Of a stretch of DNA of 64,000 nucleotides, positions 1 to 9,885 are shown in pieces. Origin of the DNA: Anaerosalibacter sp. Marseille-P3206 (GTDB lineage: Bacteria; Bacillota; Clostridia; Tissierellales; Sporanaerobacteraceae). Position numbers and translations under genes: made by a program. Location: positions 434,001-498,000 of the forward strand of contig NZ_FUHM01000002.1 of assembly GCF_900155565.1 (NCBI RefSeq), in the 5' to 3' direction. Each line of letters opens with the position of its first letter. Positions within the stretch are counted from its first letter, which is position 1. A model generated the notes under the pieces. It searched no databases and was not told the DNA's origin. It saw nothing but the letters and a program-made list of their open reading frames with translations.

Positions 1-264
1 TTCTTGCCTCATTTCATTTTCCATGTCAACCCAAGGTGCAAATACTCTTTCACAACAACAATCTTCTCTTTCGTTTATAAGATTATAGAGTATATGAAGC
101 CCCAAGTGAGACATGCCTACATCATATATATCTGGAAAAGCAAAGGTAAATTTTACATCTATATTATCAAGATCTTTCTTTATCATATTCTGTTCCATGC
201 CAATATATCTTGCAGGTTTTTCAACTCTATTTAATACTCTTTCAAATATATCTAAATCTATCAT
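1..264 (-). CDS. TIGR03960-like B12-binding radical SAM protein, N-terminal part (cut by window edge)
   Basis: Only the first 88 codons lie in the window; the rest is beyond the left edge. The visible protein carries the blocks KPARYIGMEQN, FAFPDIYDVGMSHLGL and CERVFAPWVDMENEM. These match my memory of the start of the TIGR03960 family, cobalamin-binding radical SAM proteins of unknown reaction that usually sit beside a TIGR03936 protein and an Rne/Rng ribonuclease. The radical SAM CxxxCxxC motif would lie downstream and cannot be checked. The ATG at 262-264 follows an AGGTG ribosome binding site. Family assignment is by recognition, not by search. Confidence 0.75.
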   Translation of the reverse strand, partial: MIDLDIFERVLNRVEKPARYIGMEQNMIKKDLDNIDVKFTFAFPDIYDVGMSHLGLHILYNLINEREDCCCERVFAPWVDMENEMRQE

Positions 265-353
265 GCAATCACCTTTCTATTTTTTCTGTAAATATTATGT
301 TACCACTTTTTATCCCTTTTTAATAGTTATTTATAAAAATACTTTTTAAACAT

Positions 354-381
354 GAAAAACCAGCCAAAAAACTATGGCTGG
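354..381 (-). terminator. Rho-independent terminator after the 383-2317 gene
   Basis: Read on the minus strand, CCAGCC (376-381) pairs with GGCTGG (360-365) around a 10-nt loop and is followed by a T run. It lies just past the stop of the membrane protein gene. Confidence 0.8.
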
Positions 382-382
382 A

Positions 383-2317
383 TTATACTTCTTTGGATAT
401 AGAAATATTTACAAACAATGCCAAAAGGTATTGAATCATATATATAAAGGCAATAGAACCTGTGTCATTAACTAATAAAGCAGTAATAGCTGTTATAATA
501 AATATTATATATTCTTTACGTATTTCAGGTCTAATATCCAAAAGGCAAGGAAATCTATTCTTTGCTTTTTTCCAAAAACTCTTTATAAATAATATTTGAC
601 TAACTAAAACCAAACTCCATGGTGGTAATATTGTATAAGCTAAAAGTTCTTTTAATTTTACCTTTATAATATTATATACTTCTTTTTTACCTAATATTTT
701 TGCTCTATAGATAAGACTTCCAGCATGACTTTGTTCTACGCTATATAAATCAAGAAATAAATTTAAAAACAGTATTAATCCTCCAATCAAAACAAGGATA
801 ATCAAATTTTTAAAAGTGAATTCTTTTTTAAAAAATACCATATACAACATAACTAAAAACAGTACAATAGAAGTGAAAAATCCCCCAGTATTTGCTCCAA
901 ACTTAGCAGATAAAGCAAATATATTTAATAAAAAAATAACAAGAACTAAAAACTTTTCTAATACTTCATTGCTAAAAGTATCTTTTATAGAAAAATAACT
1001 AATTATCGAAGTTGCCAATAAAACAGCCATTGCCCCATTATTAAATCCATAAAATCTACTACCTACTACTAGATTGTCATATCCTATGTAGGAATTATAC
1101 AAAAATTCAGGTCTAAAAAATATACCTATCAACATAGTTACATATGTTAAAAACGAAAAAAACACAACTGCATTTAATTTCTTTTGTGTAACAAAATAAG
1201 ATATACTATAGCTTAACATAATACAAGTAATCATGTAGATGAATAAATTCTTTTGTAAATTAAAGACTCCTAACATAAGGGAGACAAATATAGTTATTAT
1301 AATAAAGTTTAAATAAAAAGTAATTTCCCAATACATATCTCTTCTATCTTTTATAAAAAAATAAGCAAAACATAACTGTATCAAATATACAATTCCATGG
1401 AATATATAAGTAATCCATGTCATATTAATTACTTCTTTAAATATCATAGAAAGTTCTTCTTTTGTGTTGTCACTTGAATAAATACGAAAACTCTTTCCGA
1501 TACTAGTCTTATCTTTGATATCATAAATACTCATCACCTGTGAAGAAACATCCAAACTGGTGATAATTCCCTTTCTTCTTGTAGAATCACTAGTAAGAAT
1601 TCCAGGCTTCAAATTTAAATTACTATACAATATGGGAACTAGTGAACTATTTGTCATCTTTTTCATTGAGCCTGAAACTTCTTTTGGAAAAAGGATTATA
1701 TTGTATTCCTTAATATAATCTAAATAGTCCTTAAGTAACTCTATTCTTTCACTTTTCTCTTCTAAATCATAAGACAATACCAGCACATTAGAATTTGATA
1801 AATGATATTTAGTCTTCTTTTTAAGCCATTTTTCATCATATAGTACTTTCGTTTCCCCAAAATCTATTTTTCCATCATTGTCACAGGCTATAAGAGAAGA
1901 AGCATCTTCTCCTATGTATGAAATGCCTTCTTTATTTAATTTTTCTCCTAAAGTATGAATCTTTTCAATATGTTGAGGAGATAGCTTTTCTAAATCAGAT
2001 TTGATTGTTTCAAAACCATGAACTTTTATACTGCCATCATCTATTTTTTCTAGTCCTTCAAACTGTCCCTCTTTTATCTTAACCTTTCTCCCTAAAGCAA
2101 TAGTCATAAAATAACTTATCTCATCATATGAACCCCTATTTTTAGAATTCATTAACCCCATTGAAAAATTATCATTATCTAATTCATTAACCAAGTCTAA
2201 ATCCAGTTCATCTAATACTATAATTATAGTTTTTTCTTCACTTATCCCATGAGCTACATTACTTGAAAATAAGATGAAAATTATTAAAAACAATAATATT
2301 TTTCTGTTCCCCATCAT
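383..2317 (-). CDS. Membrane protein with extracytoplasmic alkaline-phosphatase-like domain
   Basis: A signal peptide (about residues 4-25) is followed by about 280 mostly hydrophilic residues and then about ten hydrophobic segments to the C-terminus. The soluble part begins with TIIIVLDELDLDLV and later contains GILTSDSTRRKGIITSLDV. I associate this arrangement with membrane proteins carrying a degenerate alkaline-phosphatase-superfamily domain facing outward. No full metal-binding set is evident, so enzymatic activity is doubtful. I chose the ATG at 2317, five bases after AAAGGG, over a GTG two codons earlier. The small membrane gene upstream ends 9 bases away, so the two probably share a transcript. 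The exact role is unknown. Confidence 0.6.
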   Translation of the reverse strand: MMGNRKILLFLIIFILFSSNVAHGISEEKTIIIVLDELDLDLVNELDNDNFSMGLMNSKNRGSYDEISYFMTIALGRKVKIKEGQFEGLEKIDDGSIKVHGFETIKSDLEKLSPQHIEKIHTLGEKLNKEGISYIGEDASSLIACDNDGKIDFGETKVLYDEKWLKKKTKYHLSNSNVLVLSYDLEEKSERIELLKDYLDYIKEYNIILFPKEVSGSMKKMTNSSLVPILYSNLNLKPGILTSDSTRRKGIITSLDVSSQVMSIYDIKDKTSIGKSFRIYSSDNTKEELSMIFKEVINMTWITYIFHGIVYLIQLCFAYFFIKDRRDMYWEITFYLNFIIITIFVSLMLGVFNLQKNLFIYMITCIMLSYSISYFVTQKKLNAVVFFSFLTYVTMLIGIFFRPEFLYNSYIGYDNLVVGSRFYGFNNGAMAVLLATSIISYFSIKDTFSNEVLEKFLVLVIFLLNIFALSAKFGANTGGFFTSIVLFLVMLYMVFFKKEFTFKNLIILVLIGGLILFLNLFLDLYSVEQSHAGSLIYRAKILGKKEVYNIIKVKLKELLAYTILPPWSLVLVSQILFIKSFWKKAKNRFPCLLDIRPEIRKEYIIFIITAITALLVNDTGSIAFIYMIQYLLALFVNISISKEV

Positions 2318-2326
2318 AAACACCCT

Positions 2327-2533
2327 TTAGTAGATAATATAGTTGAGAATACTAAACACTCCAAGTACAGTAGAAAATAATCCTAATGCTATCTTATATC
2401 TATAAAGTCTATCTTTTTTAAACTCTTCTTTTATTACAAATTCCTTTACACCATTATTATTTACTAATTTATATTTATCACTAATTATAACATACATCCC
2501 AAATAGGATAAATAATATTCCTATGATAAGCAT
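2327..2533 (-). CDS. Small membrane protein, unknown function
   Basis: This 68-residue protein has one hydrophobic segment at the N-terminus (MLIIGILFILFGMYVII), a charged middle part, and a second hydrophobic segment at the C-terminus (about residues 50-68). It is probably a two-span membrane protein with a short loop inside or outside. A strong AGGAGGTG site precedes its ATG. It lies between addA and the larger membrane protein in the same direction. I do not recognise the family. Confidence 0.65.
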   Translation of the reverse strand: MLIIGILFILFGMYVIISDKYKLVNNNGVKEFVIKEEFKKDRLYRYKIALGLFSTVLGVFSILNYIIY

Positions 2534-2549
2534 AAAACACCTCCTAAAC

Positions 2550-5500
2550 TTAAACCTGATTGCAAATCAATTTAAATGGGCAATAATTACTACAATCCTT
2601 ACCTCTTTCATACTTTTCAATTTCACTATTATTTGAAACATATTCTATAAAATCATTTAAATTAGCTATGGTTTTTTCTAGAGATTCTTCACTAACATCA
2701 ATATCGACTAATTCACCACTTTCTAACAATAATAGGCTCGCTCTTACCTTTTTCCCAAATATATCATTACATACTTTAGCATATAATTGCAATTGAGGTT
2801 TATATTTATCAATGAGAACTTGTTTATTATATATCCTATTGGTCTTAAAATCTACTATTTCAATCATATCTTCTTTAATATATATTCTATCAATAATTCC
2901 ATATATAATGCCCTTGTCAAGTCTATAGTAAAACTCCTTTTCATTGTACATATCATCATAATCTTCAACATAATTACTTATATAATTTTCTATATAAGGA
3001 TTAAGTTCTTGAATGATATTATCATTGGATTTCAAGCCATAAGAACGAATAATCTCTTCAAGTAACGACTTAGATTCCATCCCATTCCTATATATTTCAC
3101 AAAATTTGTGTACTATTTCTCCTCTTACAGTTGGTTTAAGTATATTTGTACTTGTTTCTTCATAAGAATCAACTTCTTCATACTGAACTAATGGTAATCG
3201 CTTGTAATAAGTCATGTAAAATCTCCTCTTACATTCCCTAAAAGACAAATATTGAGATACTGAAAAACTGGCAAAACTCCTTTGATTATATCCTGGAATC
3301 TCTCCTATCAATGGAAAATCTTCTTTTCTAAATTGTAATGTGTGTTTAAATTCATCATCTAATGCTTTTACTTCTTCTGTTAACTCACTATCCATAGATA
3401 TATCTTCGATTAAATCATATTTGACAAAATCTAATAGTTCACTGATAAACTTCTTAAATCCAGCTTCACTTCCTTGATTGCCCAATATAAGCTTTTCTTT
3501 TGCTCTAGTCATAGCTACATATAGTATTCTCTTATTTTCTTCCTCGTCTTTTTCATTCATTACAGCTTTTATTTCATTGTATCTTGGTGAAGAATCTTCC
3601 TGTTTTATACCTAAACCTAAATTCTTATCAAATAATATATTACTTTTATCCGTATTAAATCTTTTAGACATTTGAGGTATGATGACAACTTTAAATTGAA
3701 GCCCTTTAGACTTATGAATTGTCATCAATTTCACGCTATCTCCATCTTCTGATTCTATTTTGGCCTGTGATTCATCAATATCACTTCTATTTAATTCATC
3801 TATATAATCAATAAAATCAGTTAATGTACCATTCTCCTCTTCAGAGTACTGTCTAGCCAATTCAACAAACTTATGAACATTGGCTAATCTCTGTTTTCCA
3901 CCATATTTAAGCAGTAAAACCTCTTTATAATGAGTTTTTTCAATTAGTTCATTTAATAGTTCATAAGGGTTCAATAAATCACTTTTCAATATTAATAAGG
4001 AAAGTACATCATAAGCATCTTTTGCCCTTTCCTTTAATGAATCCAAAATACAATCTCCCTTTTCTCTTAATATCCAATAAATAGTTTCATCAGATAAGCC
4101 AAACATTGGACTTCTAAGTGTTCCTACAATAGAAATATCATCATAAATATTACTTATTCCTTTAATGGCATTAATCAAATCAACTATTTCTTCTTGCTTA
4201 AAAAATCCCTTTCCACCTAAATTATAATATGGGATATTGTACTCTTTCAATGCCTCTTCATACATGTAATCATCTGTAGTGGATCTAAATAATATGGCAA
4301 AATCCTTATATTGGTACCCTTCTTCTACTAATTGCTTGATTCTCTTTGCTATCAATCTACTTTCATAATACTTGTTAAAATCTCCTTTTGTCTCGCCTTC
4401 AGGTACTTCTAACTCACTATTTTCAAGTATTTCAACATCCACACTATTAGATGACTCATTAACCGGTTTTAGTGGATCGTATTTTTTTATCATAAGCTTC
4501 TCAAATATTTTATTTATAAATTCAAGTACAGTATTTACACTTCTATAGTTTTCCTCCAAATTGATTGGTGCTATGTTTGAAACACTTTCAATATCATCCA
4601 TCACATCATAAAAAACCTCTACATCAGCCCCTCTGAAAGCATAAATAGACTGTTTTGGATCTCCTACTACAAATAAGTTTTGTCTATCTAATATAGTATC
4701 TCTACTAGTTAACTTATATATTATCTGTTTTTGCAGTTCATTGGTATCTTGAAATTCGTCAACCATAATATATTTGAACTTATTTTGATATCTACTTTTG
4801 ATGCCTTCATCTTCTAATAGCTTCAATGTTTTTAATTGCAGATCTTCATAGTCTAAATAACCAAGTCTTCTTTTTTCTTTAGAGTATTCTTTGTCTATTT
4901 CTTTCAAGATAAAAATAAGAGTACTATAGAGTACTATATTTTGTTTTTCTTTAATCAATAATGTCTTTTCAATAGCAGTTTCAAGTGCTTCTATTCTCTC
5001 AGCTTCACTCTTCATGGATCCAATATTTTCTTTTAGATATGGAAGTATATCAACCACATCTTCATCATATTTATCCTTTTGAGCAAACTCAATCCATATA
5101 GGATCATTTTTAAGTTTTGAAATCTTTGAGTTTTTTCTTCCTTTTGGTATCAAGTATTCAAACTCATCTTTTATGTGTTTAACATCTTTTTCATCAAAAG
5201 TGATATTCTCAATATTATTTATAGTTATTTCTCCTACTTCTTCAAAAGACAAACCCGTACTACGAATCTTTTCATAAAGATACATCAATGTATTTATCAA
5301 ATTATCTAAATTATATACATTGAAAAACTTAACAAAATCATAAACTTCTTCACTTGTTTCAATACCCTTTAATATAAGCTGTTTTGTAGCTTCATACAAT
5401 ATATTGTCTGATTCATAATCTTCTAATACACTAAACTCTGGATCTATACCAGCTTCAATTGGATTTTCTCTAAGTATTTTTGAACAAAAGCTGTGTATTG

Positions 5501-5795
5501 TAGAAATATTAGCCTTTTCCAAATCCCTATATAATCTTCTCCACTTTTTATCTTCTGAGAATTTTTTTCTTATATCTTCTCTTATTCTCTCTTTCATCTC
5601 TTGACTAGCCTTTTTGGTAAAAGTAATTGCAACTATTGATTCTATTTCTTTTCCTTCTTTTAGTTTTCCCTTTTCTAGTATATATAAATATCTCTCAACT
5701 AATACTTTGGTCTTTCCTGAGCCAGCACCAGCATTTACCGCAACATTTTTGTCAATAGTCTCTACAGCTTTCTTTTGATTTACATTAAGTTTCAT
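2550..5795 (-). CDS. addA: AddAB helicase-nuclease, subunit AddA
   Basis: AddA is the 3'-5' helicase and nuclease subunit of the complex that processes double-strand breaks for RecA loading. This 1,081-residue protein has Walker A AGAGSGKT (about 22-29), the ITFTKKAS motif, Walker B MVDEFQDTNE, GDPKQSIYAFRGA, LMTIHKSKGLQF and VAMTRAKEKL, all superfamily I helicase motifs. The C-terminal nuclease has GIIDR and DFKTNR (about 982). Near the end is C1068-x3-C1072-x5-C1078, with an earlier cysteine in FRECKRRFY, an iron-sulfur-like pattern better known from AddB. I chose the ATG at 5795 because AGGGGAGGTGAG sits just before it; the longer reading would enter addB. addB ends 4 bases upstream. Confidence 0.95.
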   Translation of the reverse strand: MKLNVNQKKAVETIDKNVAVNAGAGSGKTKVLVERYLYILEKGKLKEGKEIESIVAITFTKKASQEMKERIREDIRKKFSEDKKWRRLYRDLEKANISTIHSFCSKILRENPIEAGIDPEFSVLEDYESDNILYEATKQLILKGIETSEEVYDFVKFFNVYNLDNLINTLMYLYEKIRSTGLSFEEVGEITINNIENITFDEKDVKHIKDEFEYLIPKGRKNSKISKLKNDPIWIEFAQKDKYDEDVVDILPYLKENIGSMKSEAERIEALETAIEKTLLIKEKQNIVLYSTLIFILKEIDKEYSKEKRRLGYLDYEDLQLKTLKLLEDEGIKSRYQNKFKYIMVDEFQDTNELQKQIIYKLTSRDTILDRQNLFVVGDPKQSIYAFRGADVEVFYDVMDDIESVSNIAPINLEENYRSVNTVLEFINKIFEKLMIKKYDPLKPVNESSNSVDVEILENSELEVPEGETKGDFNKYYESRLIAKRIKQLVEEGYQYKDFAILFRSTTDDYMYEEALKEYNIPYYNLGGKGFFKQEEIVDLINAIKGISNIYDDISIVGTLRSPMFGLSDETIYWILREKGDCILDSLKERAKDAYDVLSLLILKSDLLNPYELLNELIEKTHYKEVLLLKYGGKQRLANVHKFVELARQYSEEENGTLTDFIDYIDELNRSDIDESQAKIESEDGDSVKLMTIHKSKGLQFKVVIIPQMSKRFNTDKSNILFDKNLGLGIKQEDSSPRYNEIKAVMNEKDEEENKRILYVAMTRAKEKLILGNQGSEAGFKKFISELLDFVKYDLIEDISMDSELTEEVKALDDEFKHTLQFRKEDFPLIGEIPGYNQRSFASFSVSQYLSFRECKRRFYMTYYKRLPLVQYEEVDSYEETSTNILKPTVRGEIVHKFCEIYRNGMESKSLLEEIIRSYGLKSNDNIIQELNPYIENYISNYVEDYDDMYNEKEFYYRLDKGIIYGIIDRIYIKEDMIEIVDFKTNRIYNKQVLIDKYKPQLQLYAKVCNDIFGKKVRASLLLLESGELVDIDVSEESLEKTIANLNDFIEYVSNNSEIEKYERGKDCSNYCPFKLICNQV

Positions 5796-5799
5796 ATTC

Positions 5800-8700
5800 T
5801 CACCTCCCCTTATATCTGCAAATATTACTATAACTGCAATAGGCATCACAAGCCTTTGGATTTATAGAAAAATCACCTTCGAATATACTCTCTATATAGT
5901 CTTTCATGGTTTCTACTACACACTCCATAAGACTATTCCATTCCTCTTCATCTAAAACATATTTGTTTTTTCTTTTTATTCCTAATATTTCTTTTTCACT
6001 TTCCTTAACTATCTCCATTGAAACTTCCTTATTAGATATAGTTATATAGCCACCACCAATTACATTATCCTCCCCTTGTGCCATTATATACACAGGTAGC
6101 TGAAAGGATATTCCTTCTAACATATCTACAATTTTATTAATTCCATAAGTAGAAGTTTTGTAATCATAGAGTACATATTTTTCTTCTCCTACAAGCTTGT
6201 CTATTCTATCAATCTTCCCTAATATCCTTATATTATCTCCTTTCACATTCATGGAAAATTCTTGTTCAAATCCAAAAGGCACTTCAAAATCAACAGGTAT
6301 CATCTTATCAGTTAATTTTGACATTCTATCCAAATCCATCTTAACTAATTCTACAATAGAATTAGTCATATTTTCTATTCTCAATTCCCATAGTTTATCT
6401 ATCTTTTTTACACCATTTTTAATTAACAGTTCTCTTATATAATTACTAATTTCATCTAGGGTATTATCAACTGTAAATTCACTTTTACCAAGTATATGAT
6501 TGGCAATTTCTCTATTATGGTTTGAATAATAATATTTAAGAACCATATGAAAAATATTTCCTCTGTCTAAAGGTGTAAAATCCTCTAAAAATCTTTCAAT
6601 ACCTTCTAGCTTTAATATTCTCTCCATTAAAAATTTGTATGGACATTTGCCATATGTTTCAAAATAGGTAATGGAATAGTTTAAATCCTTGTGATACTCT
6701 CTTATATCCCTTTTTATCTCTTCAGAACCAATATAGCCCCTGTAAGGATTCAACTCTTCTCTTGCTCTTTCTACTTCACATTGAATTTTCCCATCTATCT
6801 CATCCAGTACACCCTTATGAAGACTATTATATCTTTGGAAATATTCAGTTACTTCTTCTCCTTCAAAATACTTATAAAGTATATGGTTTATATATTCACT
6901 TTCTGTTGTTATTTCTGAAATATCATTCTTGATCAAATAATCCATACTCACTTTAATCTCATCTATTTTCCCATCTTCAAAAACACTTTTAAATTCATCT
7001 AAAAACATAGATGGAATATTCACTTCATCACTAGTAGAACTAGCTGAAAAAGATAAATACAATAATTCATTACATCTAGTTACTGCAGTCACAAAGAGTA
7101 AACTCTCTTTGTCAAATCTCTCATAATAGTTTTTGATATCAAAACCAATATCACACAATTTTTCATGGTTTTCATCTTTAAAGAAAAAGTTGTTCCCTTT
7201 TAAAATAGGGTATTTGCCTCCAACTAATCCAGCAATAAATATAACATCATATTTTACCCCTTGGACAGTAGAAGGAGTTAAGATATTTATGCCATTTTTA
7301 TTACCTATAGTTTTAACTATAGTCTGGTTTTCTAAATATCTTAAAAACATCTCATAAAAATTATCTATGCTGATTTTATTGTAAATGATACTTATTTCTA
7401 ATTTCATTTTTTCAAGAACTTCATAAAGTACAGATAATGCTGAAATATCCCTGTGAAACAAATCATAATCTCTGGTTTCATTGTATATATTAAGTATTTT
7501 CCTACTCAATTCATAACTATCAATAACAGCCTCTAAAGAGTCAATAAGCTCTTCTGGGCTTCCATTGACTATAATACTATTGGTCTGTTCTATAATCTTA
7601 TCAAGAGAAGTATTTAGAAACCTTAACCACTCATATCTTTCATTAGCTTCCTCGTTATCTAAACTCTCACTTATCAAATACTCCGCATTTCTCATTTCTT
7701 CTTCAACAATAGATTTTAAATCCTCTATTTCACTATAATTTAACTTATACAGTAGATATTCGACTTTGTCCTTATCTCTACCATTATAAACACTAAAATA
7801 GCTGTTTTTTATCCTCTTTACAATACAATCCTTGTCAAAATTATTTAACTTGACTTTTATGATATTTAAAAATTCCTTTATAAGAGGTACATCTATAAGC
7901 CTCATTTCTTCATTTGAAGAACAAGGTATACCTTCTTCATTAAATACATCAAAAAGAATCTTTTCATATTCATTTTTATTTGTCAAAACTATAGCCATAT
8001 CTTTAAGTTCTACACCATCATTGTATAAGGCCTTGATTGCCTGGGAAATTCGTTTTAGTTCCAAGTATTTATTAGCTGCACTAATCATTTTTATCTTATC
8101 ACTCTTAGGTAATGGTGATACCTCTTCGCAAAACAACTTATCCCCTATGCACTCAAAGATATTCTTATCCTTCTTATCTATTTCTTCAACTTCAAACCCC
8201 ATCTCTTTTAGAAGTTTTAAAGTATTAACTACAGTAGAAAACTCTGTTTCTCTTTTGTATGGAATGTTAATATAGACATCTATTGGATATTTTATAATCT
8301 CCTTTAGCAATTCTATTTCCTGTGGTCTAAAATCGAAAAAGTCATCAATAATCACAAATTCTAAATCACTAAAATATCCATCTTTTTTTCTTAAAATTTC
8401 TAATCCCAAGAAAAATGCTTCTTCTACATCTATCAATTTATTGGCTTTTAAAAACCCTTGATACTCCTCATACACCAAGGCTATTTCTCTATAAAAAGGA
8501 GTATCAGGTATCCTTTCTTTGAACTCTTCAGGAGTTATTAAAGATCTTTTTATTTCACCAATTATGTAACAAACAGAATTAATAAATCCTTCCATTTGTG
8601 ATACATTCTTATAATGATTTATTTTACCTTCATCATCTAATTCTCCCAATATCTTTTCAACAATAGACTCTCTCACTTCTGCTCCTATTGTAGTATACAA

Positions 8701-8934
8701 TTCTCTTTCCAATAGATTGTTTACAATATTATCAAAAGTGAACAAATTGGCATCTAGTACTACCCTATTGTCCTCTATCATCTTTTCTTTATACTTTAAA
8801 AGTAACTTTCCATTAGGTAAAATATAATAAAACTTATTTCCCTTGTTTTCATTTATATATTCTTTGCATTTTTCAAGTATGTCATCTCTTTTGTTGTTAT
8901 TAAATGGTCCATAATACACAATTCTCTTAGGCAT
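5800..8934 (-). CDS. addB: AddAB helicase-nuclease, subunit AddB
   Basis: AddB (1,044 residues) is the second nuclease and Chi-recognition subunit of AddAB. The C-terminal nuclease motifs are GKIDRID and LYDYKTS (about 924), followed by C1029-x3-C1033-x5-C1039. With the earlier cysteine in YGKCPYKF these form the expected four-cysteine iron-sulfur set. The N-terminus starts RIVYYGPFNNNKRDDI, where many AddB proteins have a GxxGxGKT Walker A; the P-loop lysine-threonine is absent, so ATP binding by this subunit is doubtful. GGGGG lies just before the ATG. The order addB-addA with a 4-base gap is that of Firmicutes. Confidence 0.93.
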   Translation of the reverse strand: MPKRIVYYGPFNNNKRDDILEKCKEYINENKGNKFYYILPNGKLLLKYKEKMIEDNRVVLDANLFTFDNIVNNLLERELYTTIGAEVRESIVEKILGELDDEGKINHYKNVSQMEGFINSVCYIIGEIKRSLITPEEFKERIPDTPFYREIALVYEEYQGFLKANKLIDVEEAFFLGLEILRKKDGYFSDLEFVIIDDFFDFRPQEIELLKEIIKYPIDVYINIPYKRETEFSTVVNTLKLLKEMGFEVEEIDKKDKNIFECIGDKLFCEEVSPLPKSDKIKMISAANKYLELKRISQAIKALYNDGVELKDMAIVLTNKNEYEKILFDVFNEEGIPCSSNEEMRLIDVPLIKEFLNIIKVKLNNFDKDCIVKRIKNSYFSVYNGRDKDKVEYLLYKLNYSEIEDLKSIVEEEMRNAEYLISESLDNEEANERYEWLRFLNTSLDKIIEQTNSIIVNGSPEELIDSLEAVIDSYELSRKILNIYNETRDYDLFHRDISALSVLYEVLEKMKLEISIIYNKISIDNFYEMFLRYLENQTIVKTIGNKNGINILTPSTVQGVKYDVIFIAGLVGGKYPILKGNNFFFKDENHEKLCDIGFDIKNYYERFDKESLLFVTAVTRCNELLYLSFSASSTSDEVNIPSMFLDEFKSVFEDGKIDEIKVSMDYLIKNDISEITTESEYINHILYKYFEGEEVTEYFQRYNSLHKGVLDEIDGKIQCEVERAREELNPYRGYIGSEEIKRDIREYHKDLNYSITYFETYGKCPYKFLMERILKLEGIERFLEDFTPLDRGNIFHMVLKYYYSNHNREIANHILGKSEFTVDNTLDEISNYIRELLIKNGVKKIDKLWELRIENMTNSIVELVKMDLDRMSKLTDKMIPVDFEVPFGFEQEFSMNVKGDNIRILGKIDRIDKLVGEEKYVLYDYKTSTYGINKIVDMLEGISFQLPVYIMAQGEDNVIGGGYITISNKEVSMEIVKESEKEILGIKRKNKYVLDEEEWNSLMECVVETMKDYIESIFEGDFSINPKACDAYCSYSNICRYKGR

Positions 8935-8965
8935 ACTAATCCCCCTAATATTCTTTTAATGCTAT

Positions 8966-9874
8966 TTAATCACCTATATAATCAAAAGCTAATTTTGCAG
9001 CTCCAATAAGTCCAGAGTCATTTAAGTATTTTGCAGGCAATATCTTAACTCCACCAGTATTATTACAATTGCTATTGAACTTTTCCACTACTTCATCCCA
9101 CCAAAAATCCCTTGAATTGATTACCCCTCCACCTATGATAATTCCCTCAGGATCAAAGATATTTTTAATACTAATTAAAAAAACTGATAAATCGGTGGTA
9201 AATTCACTTACTACTTCCCTGCAGATAGGATCATCTGTACTTTGTAGAAATATATCTACTCCTTTTAACCTCTGTTTTGTCTTTTCAAAGTAATTATTTT
9301 CTATAGCAGAACCAGAAATGTATTTTTCAACACAACCTCTTTGTCCACAATTGCAACTTTTACCATTTGGATACAGGATTGAATGTCCAAATTCTGCCCC
9401 TTGAAAATGACTGCCATTCCAAATAGTTTCTTTACTTGTCCAAATTCCTCCGCCAACTCCTGTTCCTAAGGTTATCATAACAAAACTTTCAAGGTTCTTT
9501 CCTGCTCCTAACCATTGTTCACATATAGCAGCTACATTTGCATCGTTTTCTATAATAATTGGAATTTGTGAAAATTCAATTGATAATTCCTCACGAATAT
9601 TGGTACCAGGCCATCCTGGTATATTTCCTCCAACAGATAGAACTTTTCCTTCCTTGGTATTAATAAAACCTGGAGAACCTAAACCTATGGCTTCAATTTC
9701 CTCTTTCTTCACAAGTTCCCTTATCAAATACTTTAAATCCTTTAGCACACCATCTTTACCACTTTTTCCGTCAGTTTTTATTGTCACCTTTTCTAAAATA
9801 TTGCCAGTTTCATCAACTACTCCACCATTTATCTTTGTGCCACCCAAATCAATACCTATTACCTTTTTCATCAT
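8966..9874 (-). CDS. ROK-family sugar kinase (glucokinase-like)
   Basis: The protein is 302 residues. The N-terminal ATP-binding motif is GIDLGGTKINGGVV, a second block is ITLGTGVGGGIW, and ENDANVAAICEQW contains the catalytic aspartate. The ROK zinc signature appears as CNCGQRGCVEKYISGSA. The whole is a sugar kinase rather than a ROK repressor, since no helix-turn-helix precedes it. Glucose or N-acetylated hexoses are the likely substrates, but the sequence does not decide which. Two ATG codons are adjacent at the start; AGGGG lies upstream. The gene runs in the same direction as, and close to, addB and the metallopeptidase-like gene. Confidence 0.88.
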   Translation of the reverse strand: MMKKVIGIDLGGTKINGGVVDETGNILEKVTIKTDGKSGKDGVLKDLKYLIRELVKKEEIEAIGLGSPGFINTKEGKVLSVGGNIPGWPGTNIREELSIEFSQIPIIIENDANVAAICEQWLGAGKNLESFVMITLGTGVGGGIWTSKETIWNGSHFQGAEFGHSILYPNGKSCNCGQRGCVEKYISGSAIENNYFEKTKQRLKGVDIFLQSTDDPICREVVSEFTTDLSVFLISIKNIFDPEGIIIGGGVINSRDFWWDEVVEKFNSNCNNTGGVKILPAKYLNDSGLIGAAKLAFDYIGD

Positions 9875-9885
9875 AACACCCCTTG

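Noticed and set aside
5796-5849. Longer N-terminus of AddA
   Set aside because: It would overlap addB, and the internal ATG has a very strong ribosome binding site and matches the family start.
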